Below are positions 8,728 to 17,981 of a stretch of DNA of 44,633 nt, piece after piece. The translations under genes were made by a program, and so were the position numbers. Source of the DNA: Terriglobia bacterium. GTDB taxonomy: Bacteria > Acidobacteriota > Terriglobia > Bryobacterales > Bryobacteraceae. The notes beneath the pieces are model-generated. The model saw only the letters and a program-made list of their open reading frames with translations. It was not told the origin of the DNA and ran no database searches. The stretch covers positions 1 through 44,633 of the forward strand of contig JAIQFI010000048.1 in NCBI GenBank assembly GCA_020073345.1. The letters are read 5' to 3'. The first letter of the stretch is position 1. Every line of letters starts with the position of its first letter.

Positions 8728-11700
8728 ATGCCGCTTTCACCTGAATACCTGCGAATATTGACGTTCCCGCAACGCATCGCAGGCGACCAGCTCACGATCC
8801 ACGCACTCTTCATGCCCACGCAGCGGATGCTCAATGTCACGACGCCGTTCCCCAGTCAGTTGAACCCCGGCACTACCGTCCAATTACCTGACTTCATAGC
8901 GGCCAACCTCAAGCTGGAACTGCGGGCGCTGAAGGGCCTAAGCACATATCCCTTTTCCGATGCGACTGTCTTAAGCGCCGAAGGGGTCACCATTACGCCG
9001 ATAGCCACGACATTGGCGTTTCCTCTGAAGCTCCCTGCGATTTACGAGGGGCTAGCCTCGCAATTCAAGCTTGACACTTCGGTATCCGGAACCAATCAGG
9101 GCGCCGGATCGCCGTGGGCCAACAGCGACGGCATACGGAAATATTTGCCGAAGTCCTACCGCACCGCCTTCAATTTCACGCTTCCGCGAACCGAATTCGC
9201 CAAGACAGACGATAGCTACCACTGTGCGATCAAAAAATCGCCGAAGCCCGATCCCACTTTCAAGCAATCCCCGGACGACGTTACCTGGGGTCGCATCATC
9301 GCTTTCTGCTTACGGCAGCCTCTGCTGGCCGAGCGCATCGGCTTGCTCTACAGGCTCACCCTGACCCTGCCGGATGCCAGCTACTTTCAGGACGGCGGAT
9401 GGGTTTATTTCAACCTCCTTTCGCCGGCGGATTTCGGAATTGCGAATCCGGCGATCGAACTCAAGCAATACGCCGCGCGCATCCCTCCCATAGACTCGCC
9501 AAGGCAGGTCTTCGCCGCTTTGCTCTTTCCGGTGGTTCCCGGACCAGCACAGCCCAATGGCGATTTCGACACGCTGAAGATTGAAGCGTCCGATTACGAC
9601 GACGGCTTCGCCAAGATCGTCCATGCGGTGCAGCCCGTCAGCGCCAACGTTCTCCTGGAAGAGCCTGACGGCGTTCACGTCCAGAAGGATATGGGAATCC
9701 GTCTGGGGTGGGATGACGAGCAGCTCATCATCTGGCAAAACCGTCAGGTGCTGGCCGATCCCGCCACGCCCGGCGCACGTATCGACGCACCGGTAGGCGC
9801 TTTTACTTATCGAGTGGATGTGCGCAAGAAGGGCCAGCCTGACTGGGGTTCACTGGTCCTCATCCGCAACAAGCGGGAACTTACGCTGGCCGGTCAATCC
9901 GTTGCTCCGGCGGAGACTCCACTTGAGACCGGCGTCCAGGTTTTCCCGGTCAAGATCAACGCCGATCTGGCAACGTCGTACTGGCTACCGAGTTATTTCA
10001 CGCAATGGTACGGTCCTTCCCTGGTGCTGCCGGATACGCGTGCGGCGGAGTTGGATGAGACTGGCGCCCTAGCGGACCCAGGGAGTTATCACGACGCGAA
10101 GATCCCCGCCCAACCCAATCAAAAAGGTGGGCTCTATGAGCCGGTTCTGCCAGAGGACCGCGATCTCAAGTATGGAGACGAGTACGAGTTTCGCGTCAGG
10201 CTTAGTGATCTCTCCGGGGGCGGTCCGATTTCCGACGACGACGAACTGAATGAGGCGCCTGCTACTACTTCCTCCATCGTCTTCCGGCGCTATGTGGCCC
10301 CGAAGCAGTTGAAGGTGGTTCCCCAGGACCCCCAGCCGGATTCCAACACAACCGTCTTCTATACGGGCGACTCGTTTGAGGTTTCGCGGCCCCGTCTGGG
10401 TTATCCCGCGTTGCTCTTCACTCAGATGGACACTGAGGACGCGTTCCAGAAGCTCCTCGACGACAAAGCCTTCCTTCATACCGGCAAATCCCCAAACGAA
10501 ACGATCAAAGAGCAACGGGAAGTCAGTTACTTCGATCCGGATGTCGATCGAATGATGGTAATTGTCGAAGTGAAGACGTTACTCCTGGACAATCTCGCTT
10601 CACTGACGCAGAGGGAAACCTTCATCCCGTTGTATACGACTTTCCGCGATTTCCCTGAGGATCCTGAGGCCCCATTCGATCTAGAACTGGAATACCGTGA
10701 CGCCGACGTTATCCACTTTGGAAACAAGATCGATCTCGGCGACCTGAATCTCTCGCAGACGGACATCGACGACGGTGAAAGCATCGTGCTGCCGACCTCG
10801 CGCGATATCCGCATCACTCTCTTGCCCGTTGCTTCCGACAAAGCAGACAAGCCGGAATACTTCGGATTTGCGAAAACCCTCTTTGCCGGTGCCTTCGTGC
10901 GCACGGGGGAGCCGACTCAGTTCTTCGTAAGGCAGGATGCCACGGAAGAGCAGCATTTCTTCCGAAAGGAACTTGAGTCCAAACAGTTGCAAGCGATCTA
11001 CCTGCAACCCGATCCTCTGCAGCTCAACAACCCGTTAACCGTCGTGGCCTTCACCGTGGAAGGCAAGGAAATGGAGCAGAGTACGCTCATGCAGCGGCTG
11101 GCATCGCAGTTGGACCTTGACTTCAAAGGCCTGAGCCTGCTTGGAAAGCCGGGAGAGCGCACTCAGTTCGGCTGCAGCAGCCGCGTTCGAAATACGCTAG
11201 CGCCTGACAATTCTTCGCTCACTTTCGCTACTCAGGGCGAGCTATTGAATCACTGGCTATGCGTGCTTTCCTTTACAATCGATCGCGATTGGACCTGGGA
11301 CGGACTGGATCCAGCCGGCATCAAGATTAGCCGCCACAAACTGTTCACCGGGGAACCCGCAACCATTCAGGATGAGATCGTCGGCTATGTGCAGCTGAAA
11401 AAGACGGCCAGCCGGGTGGCGACAAACAACCCGGACCGTAGCCACACCAGGATTATCTTTGTTGACGCCGTCGAGCCCAAAAAGAATCTGGATGCGCCAG
11501 CAACTATCGCTCATCCTTTTCCCAATACGATTGACCTCAAGTACAGTCTGGTTCCTAACTTCATTGGCGCCGTTGGGCTCGAGTTTTCAAAGAATGAGAC
11601 CGCGACCTGCGACGTACAGGTGCCCGTGACTACGCCGCCGTCGCAGGTACTGAAAGTCGTTGCCGCGGGCATCGCACTTTCGCCGTATCAGCACAACGAG

Positions 11701-12699
11701 AATTATTCGGAGACTGCGGTCCGTCAGCGTTACTTGTGGCTGGAGTTTTCCGAACCGGTCCACGATCCAAATGACACGTGTTTTGCTCGGGTGCTCACCT
11801 ACGCTCCCGATCCGCTGCTGAGCTACCCGAATCTCGACCAGGTGCTGGTACGCCAGGATGACCCACCCCTGGGAATCGATCCTGAGTTAATCCGCGTCAT
11901 CACTAAGGGCCATGGCAACGATAACGCCGGCATCGATGCGATGCAACCGATGACTGCGGAAACCGCCAATCCGGAAGAACCGATGATCAAGCTCTCGCCG
12001 GTTCACTACCTGCTTCCATTGCCTGCCGGCCTGCACAATGAATCGCCGGAGTTGTTTGGGTTCTTTGTATACGAGTTGCGCGTCGGACACACGGACCGGA
12101 TTTGGTGTACCGCCCAAGGCCGCTTTGGCCATCCCACGCGCGTGAACGGCGTGCAGCATCCCAGCCCGCCACTGAAGTGCCTGGTGGACCGAACTCCGGC
12201 CCGCCTGTCGGTCACCGCTCAATATGCCGTGGCGCTATTCGGAGGAAGGAACGTGACCAGCCGGCCGCCCAAAACCGAGATCTGGTGCATGCTCTATGCG
12301 CAAGTCAAACAGGCCGACGCTAAACAGGAGCGCAACATTCTTCTGGCCGAAGCTAAGGTTGAATATGTCGCGTCCAACCAATGGAACATATCCTCGTTCC
12401 TGGCGAAGCGGTCGGAAATACCGGTGCGGGTCGCGAACAGCGTAGATGTAAACCTCGATATGCCTGCGACGGGCGTGGTGAGCTGGTCCGAAACCGAGCT
12501 CCAACAGTTACTCAGCCAATTCAACCTTGCTCGCACCACTGGCTTGAGCGTGCTCGCAGTTGAAATGATGCCACGATACGATCATTACATTCGGATCGGC
12601 AAGGCGCCGGACACGTCCGTCCGCCCTCTGTCGCAGCAACTCGGCCAATATCGCATTCTCCGAACATCGCCATTGGTGGCCGCGCCGGACATTTGTTGA
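8728..12699 (+). CDS. Very large unrecognised protein, about 1323 aa, co-operonic with the 1773-aa protein
   Basis: I do not recognise this protein. The frame is open from 8659, inside the previous gene, but ATG 8728 (MPLSPEYLRILTFPQ) follows TTGGAGA at 8712-8718 and begins 19 bases after the upstream stop. There is no signal peptide and no transmembrane helix. The sequence is beta-rich with many Pro, Asp and aromatic residues. Around residues 500-530 a segment (YGDEYEFRVRLSDLSGGGP) resembles a fibronectin-III-like strand pattern. Repeated DPxPL and 'ELRVGHTDRIW'-like stretches suggest several sandwich domains. It sits directly after the other giant gene and about 6 kb after the lectin-lipase, and ends 29 bases before an IS21-family terminus. 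A cell-surface or toxin-like complex is possible but unproven. Confidence 0.8.
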   Translation: MPLSPEYLRILTFPQRIAGDQLTIHALFMPTQRMLNVTTPFPSQLNPGTTVQLPDFIAANLKLELRALKGLSTYPFSDATVLSAEGVTITPIATTLAFPLKLPAIYEGLASQFKLDTSVSGTNQGAGSPWANSDGIRKYLPKSYRTAFNFTLPRTEFAKTDDSYHCAIKKSPKPDPTFKQSPDDVTWGRIIAFCLRQPLLAERIGLLYRLTLTLPDASYFQDGGWVYFNLLSPADFGIANPAIELKQYAARIPPIDSPRQVFAALLFPVVPGPAQPNGDFDTLKIEASDYDDGFAKIVHAVQPVSANVLLEEPDGVHVQKDMGIRLGWDDEQLIIWQNRQVLADPATPGARIDAPVGAFTYRVDVRKKGQPDWGSLVLIRNKRELTLAGQSVAPAETPLETGVQVFPVKINADLATSYWLPSYFTQWYGPSLVLPDTRAAELDETGALADPGSYHDAKIPAQPNQKGGLYEPVLPEDRDLKYGDEYEFRVRLSDLSGGGPISDDDELNEAPATTSSIVFRRYVAPKQLKVVPQDPQPDSNTTVFYTGDSFEVSRPRLGYPALLFTQMDTEDAFQKLLDDKAFLHTGKSPNETIKEQREVSYFDPDVDRMMVIVEVKTLLLDNLASLTQRETFIPLYTTFRDFPEDPEAPFDLELEYRDADVIHFGNKIDLGDLNLSQTDIDDGESIVLPTSRDIRITLLPVASDKADKPEYFGFAKTLFAGAFVRTGEPTQFFVRQDATEEQHFFRKELESKQLQAIYLQPDPLQLNNPLTVVAFTVEGKEMEQSTLMQRLASQLDLDFKGLSLLGKPGERTQFGCSSRVRNTLAPDNSSLTFATQGELLNHWLCVLSFTIDRDWTWDGLDPAGIKISRHKLFTGEPATIQDEIVGYVQLKKTASRVATNNPDRSHTRIIFVDAVEPKKNLDAPATIAHPFPNTIDLKYSLVPNFIGAVGLEFSKNETATCDVQVPVTTPPSQVLKVVAAGIALSPYQHNENYSETAVRQRYLWLEFSEPVHDPNDTCFARVLTYAPDPLLSYPNLDQVLVRQDDPPLGIDPELIRVITKGHGNDNAGIDAMQPMTAETANPEEPMIKLSPVHYLLPLPAGLHNESPELFGFFVYELRVGHTDRIWCTAQGRFGHPTRVNGVQHPSPPLKCLVDRTPARLSVTAQYAVALFGGRNVTSRPPKTEIWCMLYAQVKQADAKQERNILLAEAKVEYVASNQWNISSFLAKRSEIPVRVANSVDVNLDMPATGVVSWSETELQQLLSQFNLARTTGLSVLAVEMMPRYDHYIRIGKAPDTSVRPLSQQLGQYRILRTSPLVAAPDIC

Positions 12700-12728
12700 G
12701 AAGATATTGTTCCCGCGCGAAACGGCCT

Positions 12729-12890
12729 CTAGTGGGGATTCCGGGCGAACGTGAACGCGAATCCGGGATGAATCCGAACGCTAATCCGGGATGATTCCGA
12801 ACAGTGATACGGAATGTGGTGAACACCGATTCCGGGATGAAGCCGAACAGTTTTAGGCCGATCCCGGAATAGCGTTCGGCTTCACCGGAT
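12729..12890. repeat. Left terminus with multiple transposase-site repeats
   Basis: After the 16-bp terminal repeat there are three direct copies of a roughly 21-base motif (12760, 12783, 12829). A fourth copy-like block at 12861-12890 (ATCCCGGAATAGCGTTCGGC onward) runs the opposite way and matches the right terminus at 17762-17791. The left end is therefore partly palindromic. Confidence 0.6.
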
Positions 12891-12981
12891 TAATTTCCAC
12901 AGGGCCAACGGCGCTGGACAACACAATGGCGAGTAGCCTCCCCAAGAAAGGGAGGATCGCTTGCCAGCCAGGAGATTGTCC

Positions 12982-14504
12982 ATGCGCAAGACCAAAGAAG
13001 TTCTGAGATTGAGATATGAAGTGGGCCTGGGATTGAGGCAGATCGCCCGTAGTTGTTCGATTGGCCTCGGGACCGTCCACGAGTATCTGCAACGAGCCGA
13101 AGCGGCGGGAGTCACGTGGCCGCTTGGAGAGGATTGGGACGAAGATCGGCTGGAGACGGCCTTGTTCGGCGGTTCACCACGTGCGCGCCCGGCAGTGTTG
13201 GCGATGCCGGACTTCGCCGACCTTCACCAGCAGCGGCAGAGCCATCCACACCTGACCCAGCAGTTGCTATGGGAGGAGTACCGTCAGGCCAACCCGGACG
13301 GCTATCGCTACTCGCGTTTCTGCGAGCTGTTTAAGCGCTGGCGCCGGAAGCAAGATGTAGTGCTGCGCCAGGAACACAAGGCCGGCGAAGCTGTTCGTCG
13401 ATTGGGCGGGCACTAACATCCCGATCCATGACCCTCGGGGTGGCCCCGTGCAGCAGGCGCATTTGTTTGTGGCCGTGCTGGGAGCCAGTTCCTACACCTA
13501 CGCCGAAGCCACCGACGATGAGCAGTTGGCAAACTGGGTCGGCGCGCATGTACGGGCCTTTGAGTTCTATCAGGGTGTCCCGAAGCTGGTCGTCCCAGAT
13601 AACACCAAGACCGGCGTGACGAAAGCGTGCCGCTACGATCCTGATCTGAACCCCACTTATCAAGAGATGGCCATGCACTACGGCGTGGGTGTGGTTCCAG
13701 CGCGGCCCTACAAGCCACGCGACAAGGCGAAGGTCGAATCCAGGCGTACAGTTGGCCGAACGTTGGATTATCGCTGCGCTGCGCCAGCGGAAGTTCTTCT
13801 CAATCGAAGAGCTGAACCAGGCCATCCGTGAACTGCGCGACCGCATCAACCAGCGACCGTTCCGTAAACGCGAAGGCTCGCGGGCATCGCAGTTCGCGGC
13901 TCTCGATAAGCCCGCGCTGAATCCTCTGCCCGCCGAGCCGTTCGATCTCAGTCAATGGTCGCGCGCACGGGTCAACATCGACTATCACATCGTCTTCGAC
14001 GCGAACTACTACAGCGCGCCCTACAACCTGGTGCAGGAACTAGTGGAAGTGCGCTCGACGCCCACGACCGTCGAGCTTTTCCATAAGGGCCAGCGTGTGG
14101 CGTCACGCCTGCGAGCGCGTGGTCATGGGCACAGCGTTACGATTGCCGAGCACCGTCCACGTTCCCATCAGGCACATCTGGAATGGACTCCCTCGCGGAT
14201 GGTGCACTGGGCTCAGTCCATTGGTCCGCATACAGCGCGCCTGTTTGAACGCATCATGAACGACAAGCCGCACCCGGAGATGGGGTATCGAGGATGTCTG
14301 GGCATCATTCGCCTGGCAGCACGGTATTCCCCGGCACGGATGGAAGCCGCCGCCGAAAGAGCACTTGTAACCGGTGCCTGCCGCTACCAGAGCGTGAAGT
14401 CGATTCTGAAACACTCGCTCGACTCAGCGCCTCCCGTCGAGCCTCCGCCTTCACCACCACTGCAAACGCACGACAACATCCGTGGGGCGGAGTATTTCGA
14501 CTAA
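12982..14504 (+). pseudogene. istA: IstA transposase of IS21 family, two frameshifts
   Basis: IstA is the DDE transposase of IS21 elements. The N-terminal helix-turn-helix part (MRKTKEVLRLRYEVGLGLRQ onward) runs from ATG 12982, preceded by AGGAGA at 12970-12975. Frame is lost at about 13387-13391: the family sequence [11 protein letters not shown] reads on in another frame as LFVDWAG from 13391, consistent with loss of two bases or gain of one. The integrase core follows in that frame ([26 protein letters not shown]) and shifts again at about 13737-13741 with one extra base. The C-terminal part ([20 protein letters not shown] to ILKHSLD) continues to the TAA at 14502-14504. The full set of parts is present in order, so this was a complete istA. 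Its stop overlaps the istB ribosome binding site. Confidence 0.85.
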
Positions 14505-14511
14505 AGGAGAC

Positions 14512-15267
14512 ATGGCGATGCTCAAACAACTGATGATCGAAAAGCTATTAGCCATGCGGCTCCACGGCATGGCCGAGTCACTGAAAACGCAGGAACAAGA
14601 TCCGGCGGCTCGTGAGTTGAGTTTCCTGGAGCGCTTGGGACTGTTGGTAGATCAACAGCGGAACTGGCGCGAGAATGAAGCGCTTGCACGACGATTGAAG
14701 AACGCTAAGCTCCGCACCAACGCTTGCGTCGAAGACATCGACTATCGCGGCGCACGCGGCGTGGATAAAAGCGTGATACGTGCGCTGGTGCAAGAATCGG
14801 CCTGGGTTGGTAAGCACGAAAACGTATTTGTGCTCGGGCCAACCGGTGTTGGCAAAAGCTTCGTGGCTTGCGCCCTGGCTCAGAAGGCGTGCCGCGATGG
14901 GTACTCGGCTCTCTACACGCGCGCCCAATCGCTGTTCCGCGACCTGGTGATGGCGCGGGCTGATGGCAGTCTCCGCAGTCTGCTGGCGCGGCTTAGCCGC
15001 ATCGACGTTCTGGTGATCGACGATTGGGCCATGTCATCTCTGAGTGAACCCGAACGCCGGGATTTCTGGGAGATCTGCGAGGACCGCTACCAGGTGCGCT
15101 CGACCATCCTGACCTCGCAACTGCCGGTTTCACGCTGGCACGAACAGATCGGCGATCCAACTCTAGCGGATGGCATCCTAGACCGGCTCGTGCATAACGC
15201 CCATCGGATCGAGATGAAGGGCGACTCTATGCGCAGGAATCGCCTAAAGGGAAACTTGCAAGAGTGA
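14512..15267 (+). CDS. istB: IstB helper ATPase of IS21 family
   Basis: IstB is the AAA+ ATPase that assists IstA in target selection and transposition. The 251-residue protein has Walker A GPTGVGKS at residues 109-116 and Walker B VLVIDD at 166-171, and a C-terminal RLVHNAHRIEMKGDSMR block typical of the family. ATG 14512 follows AAGGAGA (14504-14510), which overlaps the istA stop, so the two were translationally coupled; ATG 14518 is a second possible start. It appears intact while istA is broken, so transposition would need IstA supplied by another copy. Confidence 0.92.
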   Translation: MAMLKQLMIEKLLAMRLHGMAESLKTQEQDPAARELSFLERLGLLVDQQRNWRENEALARRLKNAKLRTNACVEDIDYRGARGVDKSVIRALVQESAWVGKHENVFVLGPTGVGKSFVACALAQKACRDGYSALYTRAQSLFRDLVMARADGSLRSLLARLSRIDVLVIDDWAMSSLSEPERRDFWEICEDRYQVRSTILTSQLPVSRWHEQIGDPTLADGILDRLVHNAHRIEMKGDSMRRNRLKGNLQE

Positions 15268-15337
15268 ACAATAGCACGTGAGATTGCTCAACACCGTCCG
15301 GGACCCTCAACTCCTCCCCCCTCGGCCATCTTCCATC

Positions 15338-17239
15338 TCACCGGCTGCTTCGGCACGCCATCTGCGCCTTCACGTTCGCCTGGCGATCGGTCGGGTTGTC
15401 CTTCATGGCCTGCGCCAGGCAAGCGGCCAACTTTTGCGCCGCCGTCTGCGATTCCGCCTGTTGCGCCGCCATCCTCTGCTCCTGCGGCGTCAACGGAATC
15501 GTCGACGGGTCGAGCAGCGCAGCGATCACCGCATCCGTCGCACCCGCCGCCTTCAACTCCGCTTTGTCCGCATCCGTCAACGTGACCGCTTTCTTCCCCT
15601 TCAACGCTCGCAGCACCGCCGCTTCATTTCCGCCCTGCTTCAGCTGATTCAGAATTTGATCGATCAGTGGATCCCGCTTCGGTGCCGCCGGAGCGGGTGG
15701 AGTCGTCGGCCCAGCCGGAGCGTTCAGCGTACGCACGATCGGGCGCGCCGGCGTGACCGAAGCTGTCGTCGTCGCCGGTTCCCGCGTCGTCCTAGGGGTC
15801 GTCGTCCCAGCCCGGCGTGCATTTGCGTCTGGCGGCGCCAGCCCCCCAAACAGAGCCTGAGCTGCTGCTTCCGCAGCGTTATCGCGGAAAGCGCCGACCT
15901 TCCCACCGAGATCCGAAATCGGAGCCGGCGGAGGCGACCCAGCAGGCGCTGGCCCGAACTTCGGCATGAACGTCTGCCCCTTCGTCGCGGGCGTCGACGC
16001 CGTCACCACTTTCACCTGATGCGCTAGGTCCACATGGATGCCCACCGCGGCGCTGCACGTGCCGCTGTTCAGCTCGCCTTCCATCTCCACCATCTTGCCC
16101 ACCGCCGACGTCACGTAGCTCGCACCAAACACATCGCCCAGCACCGCTCCGTCCACCGCACAGATCGCGAACGCGTCCTCGCGCCCCACATACTGCTGAA
16201 TGAAGTAGTCGCCCGGTAGATCCATCGGAGCCTTCGTCAGCGTGCTCCCCTCCTTGAAGTACACGACGTAGCGCGGAATCTCCGCCCCCTGTTTTGGCGG
16301 CACCACCTTCGAGACCGTGCCGCGCAAAATGATGTGCCGGTTCGCCATCAGCGGCTTGGCCCTGGAAAATGCCGATACGACAAACGTCGACAGATGCTCC
16401 CAGTCCATCGAATATGGACCCTTGGCCATCTCCGCCCGCCGAGCCGGCGCCTCCTCCTCGTCCTTCAGCGTCTGGTCCATCAGGTTCGTGTTACGCATGC
16501 CGTCCGCGCCGCCGAGGTTCAACGTAACGAGAAGCCTCCGCAATCCCTCATCGATCGACGTCAGCGCCTGCTGCTCCTGTGCCCGCTCCGCCGGCGTCAG
16601 CTTCCCTAGCCTCGCCGCCTCGCACGAATAGCACTCCTCATCCAGTGCCACCTCATGCGTGTCCGGATACGCACTCGCCGTCAACGCATAACTCGGGTAC
16701 GTGCAAACCCTCTCCTTCGGCCCCCCGACGGGATGGTATTGGGCTTGCGCTCGTCGGATCTGTGCCATCGACATGCCCATATATAGTTGGGGGCCACCCT
16801 CCGGAGCGGGATCCGTGCACACCACGGGCTGCGCCTGAAACGCTAGCAGTCCGGGGATCGTCACACTCGCCGTCTCGTGCTTCACCGTGAGCGTCGTGTG
16901 CGCCGCTTTCAAGACCACGGGAAGCCCGAACTGCGCATCCAGGCGGCCGTTCCAATCCGGCACGCGGTCGAGGCGCTTCGCTCCCATGTACTGCCCCTTC
17001 GGGTCCGTGAAGCCGATTCCGATCGTCGCCGGCGCCATCTGCCCTTCCGACTTGGCCCAGTCGACGCACTCCGCCGGTTTCACGTGCTTCGTGTAGGTCG
17101 TGCCGCCCGCCACCAGGTACGCGTCGAACTCCGCCTTCCCGCCATTACACACGCCGACGGAGGTGCCGTCGGCGAATGCAGGAATCTGGCACAGAGCCGG
17201 GCCAAAGAAAACAGCGGAAACCAGCCGGAACCAGCGCAT
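15338..17239 (-). CDS. Secreted Ala/Pro-rich protein carried inside the IS21-type element
   Basis: Predicted exported protein of 633 aa. The frame is open to 17431, but ATG at 17239 is preceded by GGAGG about five bases upstream and begins a classic signal peptide (MRWFRLVSAVFFGPALCQ, cleavage after AFA). Next comes a region with spaced Cys and Trp (VCNGG, PAECVDW, TIGIGF) that resembles DUF1036-like proteins, then a CYSCEAARLG segment, a middle domain of unknown type, a Pro/Ala/Thr-rich linker (about residues 480-530) and an Ala-rich helical tail with ATDAVIAALLDP and a final pair of Cys. A TATAAT -10 box lies at 17259-17264 on this strand. It is transcribed against istAB, lies inside the element's inverted repeats, and has no link to transposition, so it looks like cargo. 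Function unknown. Confidence 0.75.
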   Translation of the reverse strand: MRWFRLVSAVFFGPALCQIPAFADGTSVGVCNGGKAEFDAYLVAGGTTYTKHVKPAECVDWAKSEGQMAPATIGIGFTDPKGQYMGAKRLDRVPDWNGRLDAQFGLPVVLKAAHTTLTVKHETASVTIPGLLAFQAQPVVCTDPAPEGGPQLYMGMSMAQIRRAQAQYHPVGGPKERVCTYPSYALTASAYPDTHEVALDEECYSCEAARLGKLTPAERAQEQQALTSIDEGLRRLLVTLNLGGADGMRNTNLMDQTLKDEEEAPARRAEMAKGPYSMDWEHLSTFVVSAFSRAKPLMANRHIILRGTVSKVVPPKQGAEIPRYVVYFKEGSTLTKAPMDLPGDYFIQQYVGREDAFAICAVDGAVLGDVFGASYVTSAVGKMVEMEGELNSGTCSAAVGIHVDLAHQVKVVTASTPATKGQTFMPKFGPAPAGSPPPAPISDLGGKVGAFRDNAAEAAAQALFGGLAPPDANARRAGTTTPRTTREPATTTASVTPARPIVRTLNAPAGPTTPPAPAAPKRDPLIDQILNQLKQGGNEAAVLRALKGKKAVTLTDADKAELKAAGATDAVIAALLDPSTIPLTPQEQRMAAQQAESQTAAQKLAACLAQAMKDNPTDRQANVKAQMACRSSR

Positions 17240-17786
17240 GGGAGCCTCCTTGCGGAAAATTATAATACGGACCATCGACCGATGAAACCTACCCGCAGCC
17301 GCTCCCACACATCCTCCGGCACCCGCACATTCCCCCCGCGACCCGACCCCAACTTCAACTCCGCTCGCCCGCGAGCTCCAGAAAGAACACATCTCGCGCA
17401 CCGCATCGCGCACGTCCCCGTGCACCCACACTGGATACCTGAGGGCAAGTCGCCACCTGTCCGTGTGAAGGCCGACGATCAGAAGTGGCGTGCCGATGAT
17501 AACCCATTGCTAACGCCGTAAAGATGAGATCTGGTGATGTAAACTCGGAGCGCTATTCGCGCTCCGGGCCACTGTGTGCTGAGGCGGGGCAAGGCCAGCC
17601 GCCTTTCCCCGCACCCCTTTCTCCGCTTGTGGCGCTGTCCCTCCGCTACGCTCCGGATAGGTTTCTCTTGACGAAGCCGAACACTTTCCCGCACAATCGA
17701 GTTGCCAGCGTCGCTACGCTCCGATGGTGTTCGGGATCATCCCGGAACGCCGTTCGGAATCATCCCGGATTTAGCGTTCGGCTTCG
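17240..17786. other. Non-coding right flank inside the IS21-type element
   Basis: Apart from the promoter of the cargo gene (TATAAT at 17259-17264, minus strand) there is no supported gene. From about 17550 the sequence (CGCTCCGGGCC..., CGCTACGCTCCGG) resembles the non-coding tail that often follows istB in IS21 elements, which suggests the cargo was inserted between istB and its original tail. Confidence 0.45.
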
Positions 17787-17981
17787 CCGGAATCCCCACT
17801 AGGACTGCCGCACCCCTGCCGCCCTTTTGCCACGTCTGCCTGGTGCGAGGGGAAATCACTCGCGATCCAAGCCTGAACCGAGTACGCGAATGCGTGAATA
17901 ACATCGAGACCAGAATCCCCATCCAACCGGAGCGCTTTTGCGCAGGTCATGGTTGCAGCCGGCGACCCGCTGATCTAGGAA

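Larger units (their letters stand above)
12729..17802. mobile_element. IS21-family element, about 5.07 kb, with an internal cargo gene
   Basis: The ends are a perfect 16-bp inverted repeat: CTAGTGGGGATTCCGG at 12729-12744 and its complement at 17787-17802. Each end also carries copies of a 21-base motif (AATCCGGGATGATTCCGAAC-like) at 12760-12780, 12783-12803 and 12829-12849 on the left and, inverted, near 17729-17749 and 17752-17772 on the right, as expected for multiple transposase sites in IS21 ends. Inside are istA (broken), istB (intact) and, on the other strand, a secreted-protein gene. Typical IS21 elements are about 2-2.5 kb, so about 2.3 kb is extra. I see no matching target duplication next to the two ends, so the present form may be rearranged. 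Confidence 0.7.

Noticed and set aside
12982-14504. Programmed frameshifting in istA
   Set aside because: There are two separate shifts, no slippery heptamer is visible, and IS21 family istA is normally a single frame.
15278-16027. 249-codon plus-strand frame, Arg-rich
   Set aside because: It is the antisense shadow of the secreted cargo protein, whose signal peptide, promoter and ribosome binding site are clear on the other strand.
12700-17815. Target-site duplication for the IS21-type element
   Set aside because: Bases next to the two ends (GGCCT on the left, GACTG on the right) do not match over 4-8 positions.
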